A program made the position numbers and the translations under genes. From Balaenoptera acutorostrata (lineage: Eukaryota; Chordata; Mammalia; Artiodactyla; Balaenopteridae): a DNA stretch of 64,000 nt. The notes under the pieces are model-generated. The model made no database searches. It was not told where the DNA came from and worked only from the letters and a program-made list of their open reading frames with translations. Location of the stretch: contig NC_080064.1 of the NCBI RefSeq assembly GCF_949987535.1, positions 43,171,937 through 43,235,936 of the forward strand, given 5' to 3'. Of this stretch, positions 51,697 through 63,559 are shown in pieces. Every line of letters begins with the position of its first letter. Position 1 is the first letter of the stretch.

Positions 51697-53369
51697 TTTT
51701 GAGAAGGTGGAAAAATATGAAAAAAGCAGAATACAAAATTACACATCCAGTACTAAAAAGAAAACCCCAATGTCTATGCATTTGAGAAAGTATGAGGAGG
51801 CTTCAATTTCCTCATCTATTAGAATTGGAGACAACAGGGCCCCCGGTCAGAGTTGTGGTGCGTCGAAGGTGATGATGCTTGTCAAGTCAGGGCGCAGCCA
51901 AGGGCAGATCTTGCTGTTATTACAGATCACTGAGGCATCAGAGCTGGAAGGGCACAGGGTCTTCCGGAGGCAGGGGCCTAGTTAAGAGGGTGTCGGGGAG
52001 AGAAGCTGTGGCTGGAGGGAGCAGGGGCAAGTGAAGGTGGAGAACGGTGACGATTTGAGTGCAGTGCTGTCCTCAGAGCCTGGGGAGCCGCCATCCCCCT
52101 TTGACTGGCCTGGCCTGCACTCAGGGACAGTGCTTGGGTGTGCCCTTCAGTCACTGATATAAAGGAAGTACCCACCCACCAATTTTCTTGGAAAGAGAGC
52201 AGAGTTACTTCAATCTGACACTTGGATGCTCTCTCTGGGGGAGGCTGTTTCTTAGCTGGAGATGAATTTTTGCAGGGGGTGGGTACTTGCAGGGCGATTC
52301 TGCAAGGGGGTAAGGGGAACCCCTGAGGCTGTGGGAGGGAACATGCACGGACAAACTTCGTCTGATGGGGGAAAAAGGAAATCAAAAGGAATAGACCTGA
52401 CCCAGGTCTACCTGGACAGGTGCCTGATGTCCCACCTACTGTATTAATTCCTAATATAATTGTCTGGGTTATAATATAACCAGCCAGTTAGTAGGCTGGG
52501 CAAAGGATTTTACCTGAAAGCAGTAGATTTCTGCACTGCTGTTCACCTGGGAAAGGGCTGATCTTGAGAAAGGAAAGGAAGGCTTGGTTGTCTTGGTTAA
52601 GGCAGAGATTTCCTCCTCTCTTGGGAGGGAAGATGCTGGAAGACATATATTGGGCCCTCCCAGAAGTGGAAGTTCTGCAGGAAGGCTCCTTCCAGGATGG
52701 TTGAGGGGCTTGGAGAGGAGCCATAGAATCATAAAACTCAGTTGCTCATTCCTTGCATCCCAAGGTGGCCTTAAAAGTTACAGCCTGGTCCTAGTCAAGT
52801 GGTAGGGAATTAGGGGAAAGGTCTGTCCCACCCTTGGGATGGGGTGATAAAGCAAAGAGCCTATACCCTCTCTAGGCCAGGGAGGTGGTGGTAGTCATGG
52901 AGAGAATGGGACTGGGGCTGGCAAAGCCACAATCGCAGGGGGTGGTGGGTGGCACAGATCCCAAGAGGGGTTCATAAGGGACTAGTTCCCAGCTCCCAGG
53001 GGGTCAACGACAGCTGGAAGACTGAGACAGATGGGCAGCGGTGCTCCAAGGAAATCATAATTTGGGTACTTCATGAAACTATGGCTTTATTTTAAGGCCT
53101 GCCATGTGGCCACATGGATGCTACAACCCTCCCCGCCCTGAACCCTCCCCTGCCACCCACTTGTTTTTAGAGAACTGTTTCTCCTCCTCTCCTCTCCTGC
53201 CCCAATGGCTGAACGGGAGGTGCGTTCTCTTCCTTGACCCCACCTCCCAGGACACAGCGGTTGGTTAAAGAAGAGCCAATTGGAATACTTCCCTGAGCTT
53301 TTTCATATTAGAGCTGGTGGAGAAGCCCCTTCCTCTCCTGGCCTGGGGAGACTAATCATAACAATCAGT

Positions 53370-53560
53370 AACACTCCTGGGTATAGCACCGACTATGTGT
53401 CAAGGACGGTCCTCTGTGCTTTGCATAGCCTAATTCATGCAGTCCTCACAACAACCCTGTGAGGCAAGTCCTACCATTACCCTCACTTTACAGGTGAAGA
53501 AACTGAGGCGCAGAGAACTTAAACAACCTGTCCAAGGTCACACTGGTAGAAAGGCCCGGA
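53370..53560 (-). repeat. MIR SINE
   Basis: Reverse-oriented MIR: cagtcctcacaacaaccctg followed by gaagaaactgaggcgcag and ccaaggtcacac. Confidence 0.7.
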
Positions 53561-54422
53561 GTCAGGATTCAAAATCAACCTGTGTGGGCTCCAGAGGACT
53601 TTTCACTGCTTTGTCTTACTGTCCCAGGACGTGAGCTTGGAAACTGCTGGCAGCCATGTCTTGCATTGAGTAGAGAAGTAGGTGAGCATTAGGAGAGAAT
53701 GGAGCTGACCACAGACAGAAACTGAGCTGAGAGGCAGAAATTTTCAGGGGAAGGACAAAGCAACTCAAGCAACTAGAGCTACAGATTGAAGAGATTTCAG
53801 GAAATGTGGCATGCTGGCAGAACTGAAATTGCAACCTAAATAATCTATTTTTCATTGACCTCAAGAAAGGACCAAAAATATCCCAAGTCAGAATCCCTCC
53901 ATAACTGACAAAGGGGAACAAATGTTACTTGGAGTTTTTCCATGATATCCTCACCAGGGGTTGAGGATCTGAGGGACCACATTGTGCCTCCCACACCAGA
54001 GCCCCCTCCTACCCCATGCAGCTGCCATCAGCAACAGGGGGTAAATCAGAATCCTGGGGTCAGTAGCTTCAACATCATAGAAATTTGGAATTTTAAATCA
54101 TGAGTCTGGTGATCACAGATGCCTCAGCTCACAGGATCTGAGAATCCCAGAGGTGAAAACTCAGCACTGGCCTTGAGTCCACATCCAGTCCCAAGGAAGG
54201 GACCCCATAGCTGCCCAAGGATTCCAGTCACCAAATTCGAAACTCCCTACCTGGAGGCATCTGAGAGCTCCTTGAGCTCACACTCAAACCAAGAGCAAGA
54301 AATCTGTCAACAACAGCCCAGCAGGCCCCCAGCCTCTTCAGCAGGGCCCCTCCATTCTTGGGGCGGCCCCTCCCTCCCACAAGCTCTGCCACTGAATTAC
54401 TCTCTCAAAAGCGTTCTGCCTG

Positions 54423-54775
54423 GACTTCCCTGGTGGTGCAGTGGTTGAGAAACCACCTGCCAATGCAGGGGACATGGGTTCGAGCCCTGGTCTGGGAAGA
54501 TCCCACATGCCGCGGAGCAACTAAGCCCGTGCGCCACAACTACTGAGCCTGCACTCTGGAGCCCGTGAGTCACAACTACTGAGCCCGTGTGCCACAACTA
54601 CTGAAGCCCGCGCGCCTAGAGCCCGTGCTCGGCAACAAGAGGAGCCACGCAGCGAGAAGCCTGCGCACCACAACGAAGAGTAGCCCCCGCTCACCGCAAC
54701 TAGAGAAAGCCTGCGCGCAGCAACGAAGACCCAACGCAGCCAAAATAAATAAAGAAATTAATTAGTTAAGTTTAA
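54423..54775 (+). repeat. CHR-2-type tRNA SINE
   Basis: Target duplications aaaagcgttctgcctg at 54407-54422 and 54776-54791 are perfect. The body is full length with an A-rich tail. Confidence 0.92.
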
Positions 54776-55779
54776 AAAAGCGTTCTGCCTGCCTGCACTT
54801 CCCTCTCTGCTCCTGGTGCTGTCTCTTACGGGAGCAGCCACGGGGTGGGGGCAGGGGCTACTGGTTTGACTGGGAAGGGACCCTGTTTGTCGGCCGAGTA
54901 GGTGGCCATCCCCATCTTAAGATGCACAGGCATCATCTCCCTCTCCTAACAGTCCCTGGCTACCCAGTCCTGGTGCCTGGAATCCCACCATTGGCTCCCA
55001 AACCTTTCTGAATCCCCTCTGTTCAATGCAAATACCTCAGAAGGAAGATTCCCTCATACCAGTGAACTCACATTTACTGGTCGCCGAATATGCTCGGTGG
55101 CTCTTTGTTAGGTCCTTTACCAATGTGGCTTCACCAGGTGTTCCGCCACTTGGTAAGTAGCTACTATTTGATAGCTGAGTAAACTAAGGCTCACATGGTC
55201 AGGCGACTGAATCAGGGTCATAGAGCCAGTATGTAAGTGGCAGAGCAGGGGCCGGGAACCCTCCCAAGCCCTTCACCCCTCAGCCAGGCTGTGGGAGACA
55301 GGCAGCGTGGTGGGTGAGGCCTGAGGGTGGAGAAGTCACAGGTCCCGAGCTGAGAGAAAGGAGACCTGGTTTGTTGCCCCAGGTGTGAGATCTTGTGAGG
55401 GCAACTGGGAGTCAGAATTCTCTGGGTATTTGTGTCCAGCAAGTTCCAGCTGAAGTAGAAAGGTACATGTGTTGAGGCCCTCACCTACACTCCAGCACGC
55501 AGGGTGCCTGCAGGACAGAGCACAGCTGGGTTCTTACAGGAGGGCAGGCAGGCAAGAAATCCATGCAAACCCAGCCACTCCTCAGCACCCCAACTGTGAT
55601 CTCACCCTCCTCAGAAATCATTCCCCCAGGTTCTCATCAAAACCGAAGCATTCTGTGCTGGGCTTCGGGGACATGGGGGCAGATGAACCCCGTCCCCTCT
55701 CCACATGTAGTGGGGAGACAGAAAGGGGTGACCATGCCCCAGCGTTAAAATCCTTTCTCCATGGGGTAGCTGGATCATC

Positions 55780-56215
55780 TTTAAATATGTGAGTCCCCTC
55801 TTTAACGCCCTCTAGTGGCTCCCAACACACAATGAAATCCAAACTCGGCCCTCTTCTGGGCAGCCTGCCTCCTGGATCCCAGTAGGCAGGGATCTCCTCA
55901 ACAACACACACACCTTTCTGTTCCTCAGACACATCTCAGGCTTTGACAGGAGCTATCCTCACTGCAGGGAATGCTCTGGGCAAGACGGATTTTACTGTCC
56001 ATCACGTCGCTCTATTTTAAGCCTTACACAGCATCTGTTTCTGGTGTTTACTTGTTTATTTGCCTAGTTGTTTAATCTGTCTTTCCCACTAGACTGTGGT
56101 CTCCTGAGAGCAGGGGCTTGCATGTCTTAAGTAACACCATATCCGCAGCACCTAGTACAATGCCTGGAACATGGTATGTGCCCAACAATGTTTGCTGAAA
56201 AACTGAATGAGAGCC
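55780..56215 (+). mobile_element. L2 LINE 3' part
   Basis: Contains gcacctagtacaatgcctgg and gcccaacaatgtttgctga, with an upstream cctctagtggctcccaaca block. Confidence 0.65.
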
Positions 56216-56289
56216 ATGAGAGGGAAGCAAAGATGCTGGAGCCCAGAAAGCCTCTGAGCCTGACTCAGGGTGGGGTCAGAAAGGTTCTC

Positions 56290-56710
56290 TAAAAGAGGTC
56301 ACCTAAAGTAAGACAGAGAAAGACAAATACCATATAATATCACTTATATGTGGAATCTAAAATATGATACAAATGAACTTATTTACAAAACAGAAATAGA
56401 TTCACAGACATAGAAAACAAACTTATGGTTACCAAAGAGGAAAGGGGGTGGGGGAAGGATAAATTCAGAGTTTGGGATTAGCAGATACAAACTACTATAT
56501 ATAAAAAAAACAACAAGGTCCTATTGTATAGCATAGGAAACTATATTCAATATCTTATAATAACCTATAATGGAAAAGAATCTGAAAAAGAATATATATA
56601 TATTCTTATCTATCTATCTATCTATCTATCTATATATATGGATAACTGAATCACTTTGCTGATTAATACAACATTGTAAATCAACTATACTTCAATTAAA
56701 ACAAACACAC
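56290..56710 (+). mobile_element. L1 3' end (cetartiodactyl type)
   Basis: Contains the familiar tggttaccaaagagg and gtaaatcaactatacttcaa blocks and an A-rich tail. A short (TATC)n/(TA)n tract (56604-56638) sits inside. No open reading frame remains. Confidence 0.75.
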
Positions 56711-57029
56711 AAACAAAAAAACCACAAAAACAAAAAACCCCAGACAAATCAAACCTATGGCATTAGAAGTCAGGATAGTATCAATAGTTACCTTTGGGGG
56801 CTTGCGGCTGGGAGGGGCACAAGGGAGACTCAGGGGGCTGGTAATAGCCTGTGTCTTAATCTGGGTGCTGGTTACATGGGTGCTGGTGACTTTGTGAAGA
56901 GTCATTGAGCTGTACACTTAAAATGTGTGCACTTTTCTGTATATGTGCTACCCTTGAATTAAAAGTTTATTTTAAAAGTAAAAAAAAAATTTTTTTAATA
57001 AGAAAAGAGGTCACCTAAAGTTGAATCTT

Positions 57030-57680
57030 ACAGGGTGAATGTCAGGAGTAGAGGATGGCATTCCAGGCAGAGGTAGCCCTGAGCAGCCCAGCACAGTTGT
57101 GAGAGCCCTACAAAGCCAGTCGTTCTTGCCGGACCAGAGTGAGGGTCCGAGAGTGATGGGAGCGGGTGTGGGCAGGTCACAGCTTCTCCCCTGGAGAGCC
57201 TTGACCTTTCACCTCTGTGATAGAGAGCCATAGAAGAATTTTAAAGCAGAAAAATGACATGGTCTGCTTTGTGCTTTAGAAAAGACAAGTCTGAAGGATG
57301 CATGGAAAGGGGGAGACTGGAGGAAATGGAAAAGTTAGGGGCTATTGCAATAGTCCAGGGGGAATGAACAGCTTTGGGAGACATCAAAAAGATAAAATCA
57401 GCAGAACTTGGAGACCAGGGTGGAGGAGAGGGAGGGAGGTGAGAGGGATGACTCCCAGGTTGCAGGCTTGGGCAACTGGGTGGATGACTATGCCATGGAG
57501 ACACAGGAGGAGGAACAGGTTTGGGGGTGAAGATGTGAAGTTTGATTTGGGGCTTGCCGAGTTTGATGGCCCATGTGACAGTCAGATGGAGGTGTTGGGA
57601 AGGCAGTTAGATTGCCCTTCTCCAGGGAGTGGCAGAGTGAACTTTAAATATATAAAGGAAAGAAATTGGGGGTCACAGCT
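57030..57680 (+). repeat. Ancient dispersed repeat, family not named
   Basis: Contains ggcattccaggcagag, agcagaaaaatgacatggtc and gatgactcccaggttgcagg, in an order shared by related stretches at 14.1, 24.9, 28.4 and 63.6 kb. I recognise the pattern as a common mammalian interspersed repeat but cannot name it with certainty. Confidence 0.55.
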
Positions 57681-58079
57681 CAGAAGAGAGGTCAGGGCTG
57701 TCCCCTCTCCCCTTTCTCATGAGAACACATCTGGAGACACCAACTCACCCAGGAGGTGGGGACAGCTGGGAGTTGGAGGTGACACACAGGAGGCAATGAC
57801 ACATCCCTGAAGGGCTGACCTTGGATGAGCTGTGGTGCACACAGTTCCACCATGGGCAGGCACTGGGACGCAGGATTTCCCTCCACACTGCTGCCCCCAG
57901 ATGTGAACAACCCCTGGCGGGGGATAGTGTATCTGCTCTCACCTGTCGGGGCACACGTGCCCCTATCTCTGCTCATGCAACGCTGGGGAGGATCAGGTGC
58001 GTGAGCAACACTGCTAAGGCGAGACGGAGACGTAGCTGCCCAAACCTGACTCCCAGCCCGCCCGAGGTCCAGCTCACCT

Positions 58080-58640
58080 GAGTTGCCCTCACAGGCCGCA
58101 GCACCGGAAGCGCGGCTCGGGTGGGACCGGGGTGTTGGGGGTGTATCTCTTCACCCCCAGGCCCAGCCCTGCTGGGGGCCATAACACGAGAGCAAGGGAT
58201 ACGTGGGGGGCGGGGGAGGGCTGGGTGAGAGGGGCTGGGCTGCCCCTCCCCGGGCCCTTCGGCCGTTACCCCGCGGCCAGCAGCCCGCACACTGCTGTCT
58301 CCAGCTCTGTCCCGTCAGCTGCCCCTCCCGTCGGCTCTTCTCCAGACGCCCCTCAGTCCCATCAGTGCCTCCCGCCGAGTCCCCCCGCCCCCGCCTGGTA
58401 CCTGCGCTCGCTTTCCCCGGAGGCCGCCCCCTTCCAGGCGGTCAGAAAGGCCATGGACGCAGGCCGGACTTGGATGGAGGCGCGGGCGGCCCCTCGTGGC
58501 AGCGGTAGCGGTAGCGGCGGCTCCGGCGGCAGCACCTGGACGGGTTGGGCGGGGCGGGGCCCGTGGCTCCTCCCCGCCGCGGCCGGGCGCCGCCTCCCTG
58601 CCTGGCAAGGACGTCGGTGTCCCGGGAGCGGACCTGGGCA
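58080..58640 (-). promoter_or_regulatory. Second CpG island, probable distal TTC39A promoter
   Basis: A CpG-dense block with a GGGGCGGGGC box near 58549-58558 and short GGTAGC/GGCAGC repeats near 58497-58535. It contains an ATG-bearing segment with a phase-matched splice donor on the minus strand, the same strand as TTC39A. The position, upstream of the proximal promoter, fits a distal alternative promoter. Confidence 0.65.
58402..58454 (-). CDS. TTC39A: Putative alternative first coding exon of TTC39A
   Basis: The minus-strand ATG at 58454-58452 opens a 53-nt frame starting MAFLTAWKGAASGESER and ending in AG before a GTACCA donor. That leaves phase 2, exactly what exon 2 (39143-39039) needs, and the junction codon would be AGG (Arg). 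The ATG has G at +4 but T at -3, a middling start context. It lies in a CpG island. The inference rests on phase, donor and promoter context only. It could instead be 5' UTR, or not used. Confidence 0.5.
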
Positions 58641-60509
58641 ACCAGAGCAAGACCACTAGCGTCCAGAGCCGTCGAGACTCATCAGTATTCACAAGGAGAA
58701 ACTGAGGCCCACCCAGGACGGCCAGGGATTTGTCCAAGGTCACACAGAGGGCCAGTGGCAGCACCAGGACCGACCCCGGGCCCCTCCACTTCCAGTATAG
58801 AGCCCGTCCTCCGTATCGATGGGTGATGGTGTCACCAATGCCTTTCCCACCTGCCTAAGTGCAGAACCTGCCTTGCCAGGGCTGTACCTGGATGGGCTCA
58901 GGGGCTCGGGACTGCCCCCAAGTGCAGGGCCCAGAGCAGGAGGGGCAGGCACGGGGGCGGACAGACAGGAAGGAGCTGCGTGGGCCTGGCGGTGGAGGCT
59001 GCGGACCAAGCGAGGCACTGGGACATGGCCCCGTCCACAGACCTCTGATTCCCAGCGGAGAACGGGGGGCAGAGGAGGATGAACCTGTCTCCAGTTCACA
59101 CTTTCTTTGAAACCCCGTATTTTGCCTTAGGTCATGTACATTTTTACTTTTTATTTTACACAACTAACAAGTGGAAGAATCAGCTCTGGAGCAAGGTTAG
59201 CCCCTGGCAGTGCAGTCTAGCAGGCTTCGGTGGGAGGCGCAACCAAAGGCAGAGAGCGAGGGAGCACCTTGAGCAGGTATCTGAGAAGGATCACTCCGAG
59301 GTCCAGTGTGCAGCATGGATTCAGGGGTCCCTGGAGACTTCTCTCTGTGAGGGAGTATGGGGGTTGAACGCAGATCAGGGACACGGTGGCAATGGGACCA
59401 CTGCTGTCTCCTTTTGGGCTGGGTCTGTATCCTAGGTCTTGTGCAACACAAATCACGTGTCAATAAATGGTGACTAATTGTAATGTGCCAAGCCCTAAGC
59501 CAGGTGTTATACACAAATTCTCATTTAATTTCACCCTTTTAAATACTCACCCCCATTGCACAGTTGATGAAACTGAGGTTCAGAGGGGTTAACTGACTTC
59601 CCTGAGATCAAGCCTCACACCCAGATCTGTCTGCCCCATCTGCTGCTCCCTCCCAACCCTGCCTGTGGTTTGCAGGTGGGCGGGGCATAGAGTGGGAGGC
59701 CTGGTTAAAGCAGAGGGCAGAAGCCTCAAGGATCATCTGGGCATTTTCTCTCACTTTTCCTTGGTAAGCAGCAGAGAAAATACAACCTTTCCCCCTCTCT
59801 CTGAGCACTCATGTCATGGTCTAGGCAGATCAACAAGGGCCAGCGAATGCTGCCTATTTGACCACAAAGCTGGAGCTTCCAGATCTGGAAATTCCAGTTA
59901 CAGTGCTCACATGGGCCCAAACTCCTCAGCCCACAGAGCTTTGCCCAGTTTGTCAGCTTTGGGCACTGCAGATAGCCAACTTCCTCCTAGGCTCACAGGC
60001 ATGAATACCACAGGGCCTCAAAAGCCTGGTCTCCTATAGGCCCCCGAGCCCAGTCTAATCCTGGGTGGAATTAAAGTCCCACCCAGCCTCCAAGCCCACA
60101 ACCAACACCACTTCCTACAGAAAGCCCTCCTGTATCTCCCCAGTGGAGGACTACCTCCTTCTTCAGAGATTACATTTTTCTCTCAAAGCATTTAGCACTA
60201 TATATTTTTTACTCCTTATATTGGTTATCAACGACCGTATTAGTCTCACTCTTCAGATTTCTATCTGAAGGTACAGAGAATGTCTCACATTTGTGTCTTC
60301 CATGGAGCCTAGCACCACTGTTACACATAGTAGATGTTTAGTGTTGAGAGAATGGAGAAGGACCTAATATTTATCAAGTTTCTACTCAGTGGCAGGCACT
60401 ATGCTGAGGGCTTTTACATACACTACCTCTAATCTAGGAAACTCTTGTTTTGAGAATATTTGAGTCAGAAGTTTAGAAATGTTCCTGAGATCGAATTAGG
60501 AACTGGGGG

Positions 60510-60638
60510 CAATTCTCTGGCGGTTCAGCGGTCAGGACTTGGTGCTTTCACTGCTGGGGGGTTCGGGTTCAGTCCCTGGTCAGGGAACTAAGATTCCCGC
60601 AAGCTAAGCGGCACGGCAAAAAAAAAAGAAAAAAAATT
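60510..60638 (+). repeat. tRNA-derived SINE (short CHR-type)
   Basis: Begins caattctctggcggttcag, with B-box-like ggttcagtccc and an A-rich tail. The flanks are similar only weakly (ggaactggg and ggactggg). Confidence 0.8.
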
Positions 60639-61089
60639 ATGGACTGGGATTCAATCCAAGGGTTCTCAAACTTCAAGGCTTCTTTCCTGTTCTTTTTCTT
60701 TGACATCTGGACATCTTCATCATCATGTTTTTCTTTATCTTCATCACCATCATTTGCTTAGAACTTTGTTAGGCATTATTCTAAATCCTTCACGTGTACA
60801 AACTCATTTCATCCTCAAAATAATCCTATCAGGTATGTCCTTTTACAACCCCAATTTTTATAGTTGAGAAAGTGAAGCAGAGGATTAAGCAATCTGCTCA
60901 AGATAACAAAGGCTAGTTAAGTGGCAGGAGCTAGAACTCAACCCAAGCAGCCAGACTAGAGTCTGTATCTTAACGCCAGCCCCAGTCTGCCTGCTACACA
61001 AGCTCTTAGAATGCACACAGCATTTATGAACCACTTTCCCAAAGCTTAGCTTATTTTGAATCTCACAACACTCCCAAGGTACAGCAGGT

Positions 61090-61330
61090 TTTATTCTTTC
61101 CCTTGCTCTGGAGCCAGACTGCCTGGGTTAGAATCTTGGCCTCACCACTTGATAGCTGCCTGTGACTTCAGGCAAGTTACTTAACCTCTCTGTGCTTCAG
61201 CTTTCTCATCTGTAAAATGAGGATAATAATAACACCTATCACAAGGGTTGTTGTGAGGACTAAATGAGTTAATGCAAACAAAAGAGAATAGTGTTGGACA
61301 CACAGTGTGTGTGATAGTTTTATCCAGAAT
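61090..61330 (+). repeat. MIR SINE
   Basis: Contains gagccagactgcctgggtta, then ctcatctgtaaaatgagg and gttgttgtgaggactaaatg, a well-preserved MIR. Confidence 0.75.
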
Positions 61331-61530
61331 CAGTGGGAACATTTAGTATCAATAAACTTTCAAGATAACTTAAGTTTATTCCCTTAATCTTACATAGACA
61401 TTTTCCTAAAATATTTTCCTTTTCTGTCTTCTTAAACACAGACATGACAGCTCTTACTTGGTGAGTATCTGCCGTGTAACAGGAATGAAGACTTTATATC
61501 CATCATCTTTAATCCTCACAACAACCCTGA

Positions 61531-61701
61531 CTGGCAAGGATGTCGGTGTCCCACGAGCAGACCTGAAGAATCAGGGCAAGACCACTACCGTCCAGAGCCG
61601 TCGAGACTCATCAGTATTCACAAGGAGAAACTGAGGCCCACCCAGGACGGCCAGGGATTTGTCCAAGGTCACACAGAGGGCCAGTGGCAGCACCAGGACC
61701 G
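61531..61701 (+). repeat. Direct duplicate of 58602-58772
   Basis: 171 bases align without gaps to 58602-58772 with about ten mismatches by eye, nearly all in the first 70 bases. The similarity covers both a MIR-like part and non-MIR flank, so it is a real duplication and not two unrelated MIR copies. Confidence 0.9.
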
Positions 61702-61704
61702 CAA

Positions 61705-61825
61705 CCTGTGAGCCACCTGGGAGGGCAACTCAGGTGAGCTGGACCTCAGGTGGGCTGGGAGTCAGGTTTGGGCAGCTACGTCTCCCCTCAGTAGCGCTGT
61801 TCACGCACCTGATGCTCCCCAACGC
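61705..61825 (-). repeat. Inverted duplicate of 57981-58095
   Basis: The reverse complement of 57981-58095 matches this segment (for example gggcaactcaggtgagctgg and gtcaggtttgggcagctacg), with an extra 11-base insertion near 61712 and a small deletion near 61785. Only three bases separate it from the direct duplicate on its left. Confidence 0.88.
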
Positions 61826-62721
61826 TGGTCCACTGAGGATCAGAGAGGTTAAGAGATTTACCCAGAGTCACACAGCTAGCAAACAGTAAGGCCAGGAACC
61901 TTCTCAGGAAGCTGCGATGCATCAGGGTTTTCTTTGAGAACATTAGTTCTTGCTTAGGGCCCAGGGCTGCTCTGTTTGATCTCTGTTGATGCTTAGGCTC
62001 GAAGGGCTGCTTTTAAGGCCAGGGTTGCAAAAGGCAGCCTGGTGTGCTGGAAGAGTAGGTCTCAGAGCCAAGGCACCTGGGCTGGGGTCTTGGCCAAGTC
62101 ACTTCCATCTCTCTATACCTCATGTTTTCTATCTGTTATAGTGTTGTGAGCATTAAGTAGGGTAATGTATACTAAGCGCCTTAGTGCCAGGCTCAGAGAA
62201 GGTCCTCAGTAAGTGTCAGCTACTTTTCCTTGTCTCTTTTCCTTTTTACAAAATAACTCAGTCCTCTCAAGTTTTGACTCCAGAGGAAACAGAAAGGAGA
62301 GGCTGAAACTAAGCCCTTAGGTCTTGGGCAACTGAACACATTCTATACACTTACTGCAGTGGGGAAGAAAAATAGGTGGGGTCTTCCAGCAAAGACACAC
62401 CTTCCCTCCACGAGATAATCCTTTACACTAGTAACCCGTATACACAACAGTAGGACCCACATTTCTTACTTGAAAAGAGATAATTTAAAAAATCAGTGGC
62501 TTTCATTTTATCTTGTGACCCAGTATGTATTCAATAACAAATTCTATTTCGTAATTTTTAAAATGATCAGTAACATACTGAAAAATCTACAAATGAAATA
62601 TAAGGTTTGCTTCAACATGACATGAAAGGGAAGTGTGTAGGAATATAGATAAAATAAGATTGGATGTGAACTGGTATTTATTGAAGCTGATTATTGGTAC
62701 ATGAGTGTTGATTCTGCTTTA

Positions 62722-63275
62722 CAGGCGTACCTCATTTTATTGTGCTTTGCTTTACTGCACTTTGCAGATATTGCATTTTTTTACAAATTAAAGGTTTGTG
62801 GCAACCCTGCATTGAGCAAGTCTATTGGCACAATTTTTCTACAGCATTTGCTCACTTTATGTCTCTGTGTCACAGTTTGGTAATTCTTTTCTTTTTTTTT
62901 TTGAATTTTTAAATTTTATTTATTTTTTTATACAGCAGGTTCTTATTAGCTATCCATTTTAGACATATTAGTGTATATGGTAATTCTTGGAATATCAAAC
63001 TTTTCATTATTATTACACTTGTTATGGTGATCTGTGATCAGGGATCTTCGATGTTACTGTAATTATTCTGGCATTTTTTAAGCAATAAAGTATTTTTAAA
63101 TTAAAGTAGGTACATTGTTTTCTTAGACATAATGCTACTGCACACTTAATAAACTACAATGTAGTGTAAACACAACTTTTATATGCACTGGGAAACGTGT
63201 GACTCACTTTATTGTGATATTCACTTTACTGCGATGGTCTGGAACTGAACACGCACTATCTCCAAGGTACGCCTG
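62722..63275. mobile_element. Tigger1-like (pogo/Tc1-mariner) non-autonomous DNA transposon
   Basis: Terminal inverted repeats caggcgtacct at 62722 and aggtacgcctg at 63265-63275, flanked by TA dinucleotides at 62720-62721 and 63276-63277 as expected for a TA-targeting transposon. There is no transposase frame. It is interrupted by an L1 fragment at 62889-62977. Confidence 0.85.
62889..62977 (-). mobile_element. L1 3'-end fragment nested in the Tigger element
   Basis: A minus-strand L1 tail (T-rich at the low-coordinate end). It is flanked by 11-bp direct repeats tggtaattctt at 62878-62888 and 62978-62988, which are a target duplication of the Tigger sequence. Confidence 0.8.
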
Positions 63276-63559
63276 TACTATTCTGGTTACATTTTTTCCA
63301 TGTTGCTCGATTTACTAAACTGATTTCACAACCCAACTAAGGAATTACAACCTGCCTATTGAAAAACATCAAGTTAGAGAGTAAAATTATGCACATCCCC
63401 AAATAATTCCATATGCTACAATCATATTAGAGTGCCTTTATTTCCTTAAGGTAGCATTTTCTCAAGATTTGTTTAAAGAGGAAAAAAAAACTCAGCTTAC
63501 ATGTTCAAGCCATTACTGATTGAATATCAATCAGAAATTAAGGTTATGAAGGACAAGCT

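Larger units (their letters stand above)
46312..58401 (-). other. Upstream region; intron of the putative distal isoform
   Basis: No exon is recognised between the two CpG islands. MIR-like fragments are seen near 46870-47080, 47950-48240, 49900-50150, 53370-53560 and 55060-55240. L2 pieces are near 51020-51696 and 55780-56215. L1-derived pieces are near 50390-50638, 56290-56710 and 56760-56970. CHR SINEs sit at 48734, 50640 and 54423. The rest looks like unique non-coding sequence. Confidence 0.6.
61450..61900 (-). repeat. MIR SINE split by a duplicated block
   Basis: The left part ends at about 61530 (ctcacaacaaccctga) and the right part resumes at about 61832 (actgaggatcagagaggtta). Both are the normal consecutive parts of a reverse MIR, so the 61531-61828 block was inserted between them. 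Confidence 0.7.

Noticed and set aside
61659..61889. 76-codon frame over the compound duplication
   Set aside because: It spans the MIR and the duplicated block, resembles a shadow frame at 58 kb, and has no independent support.
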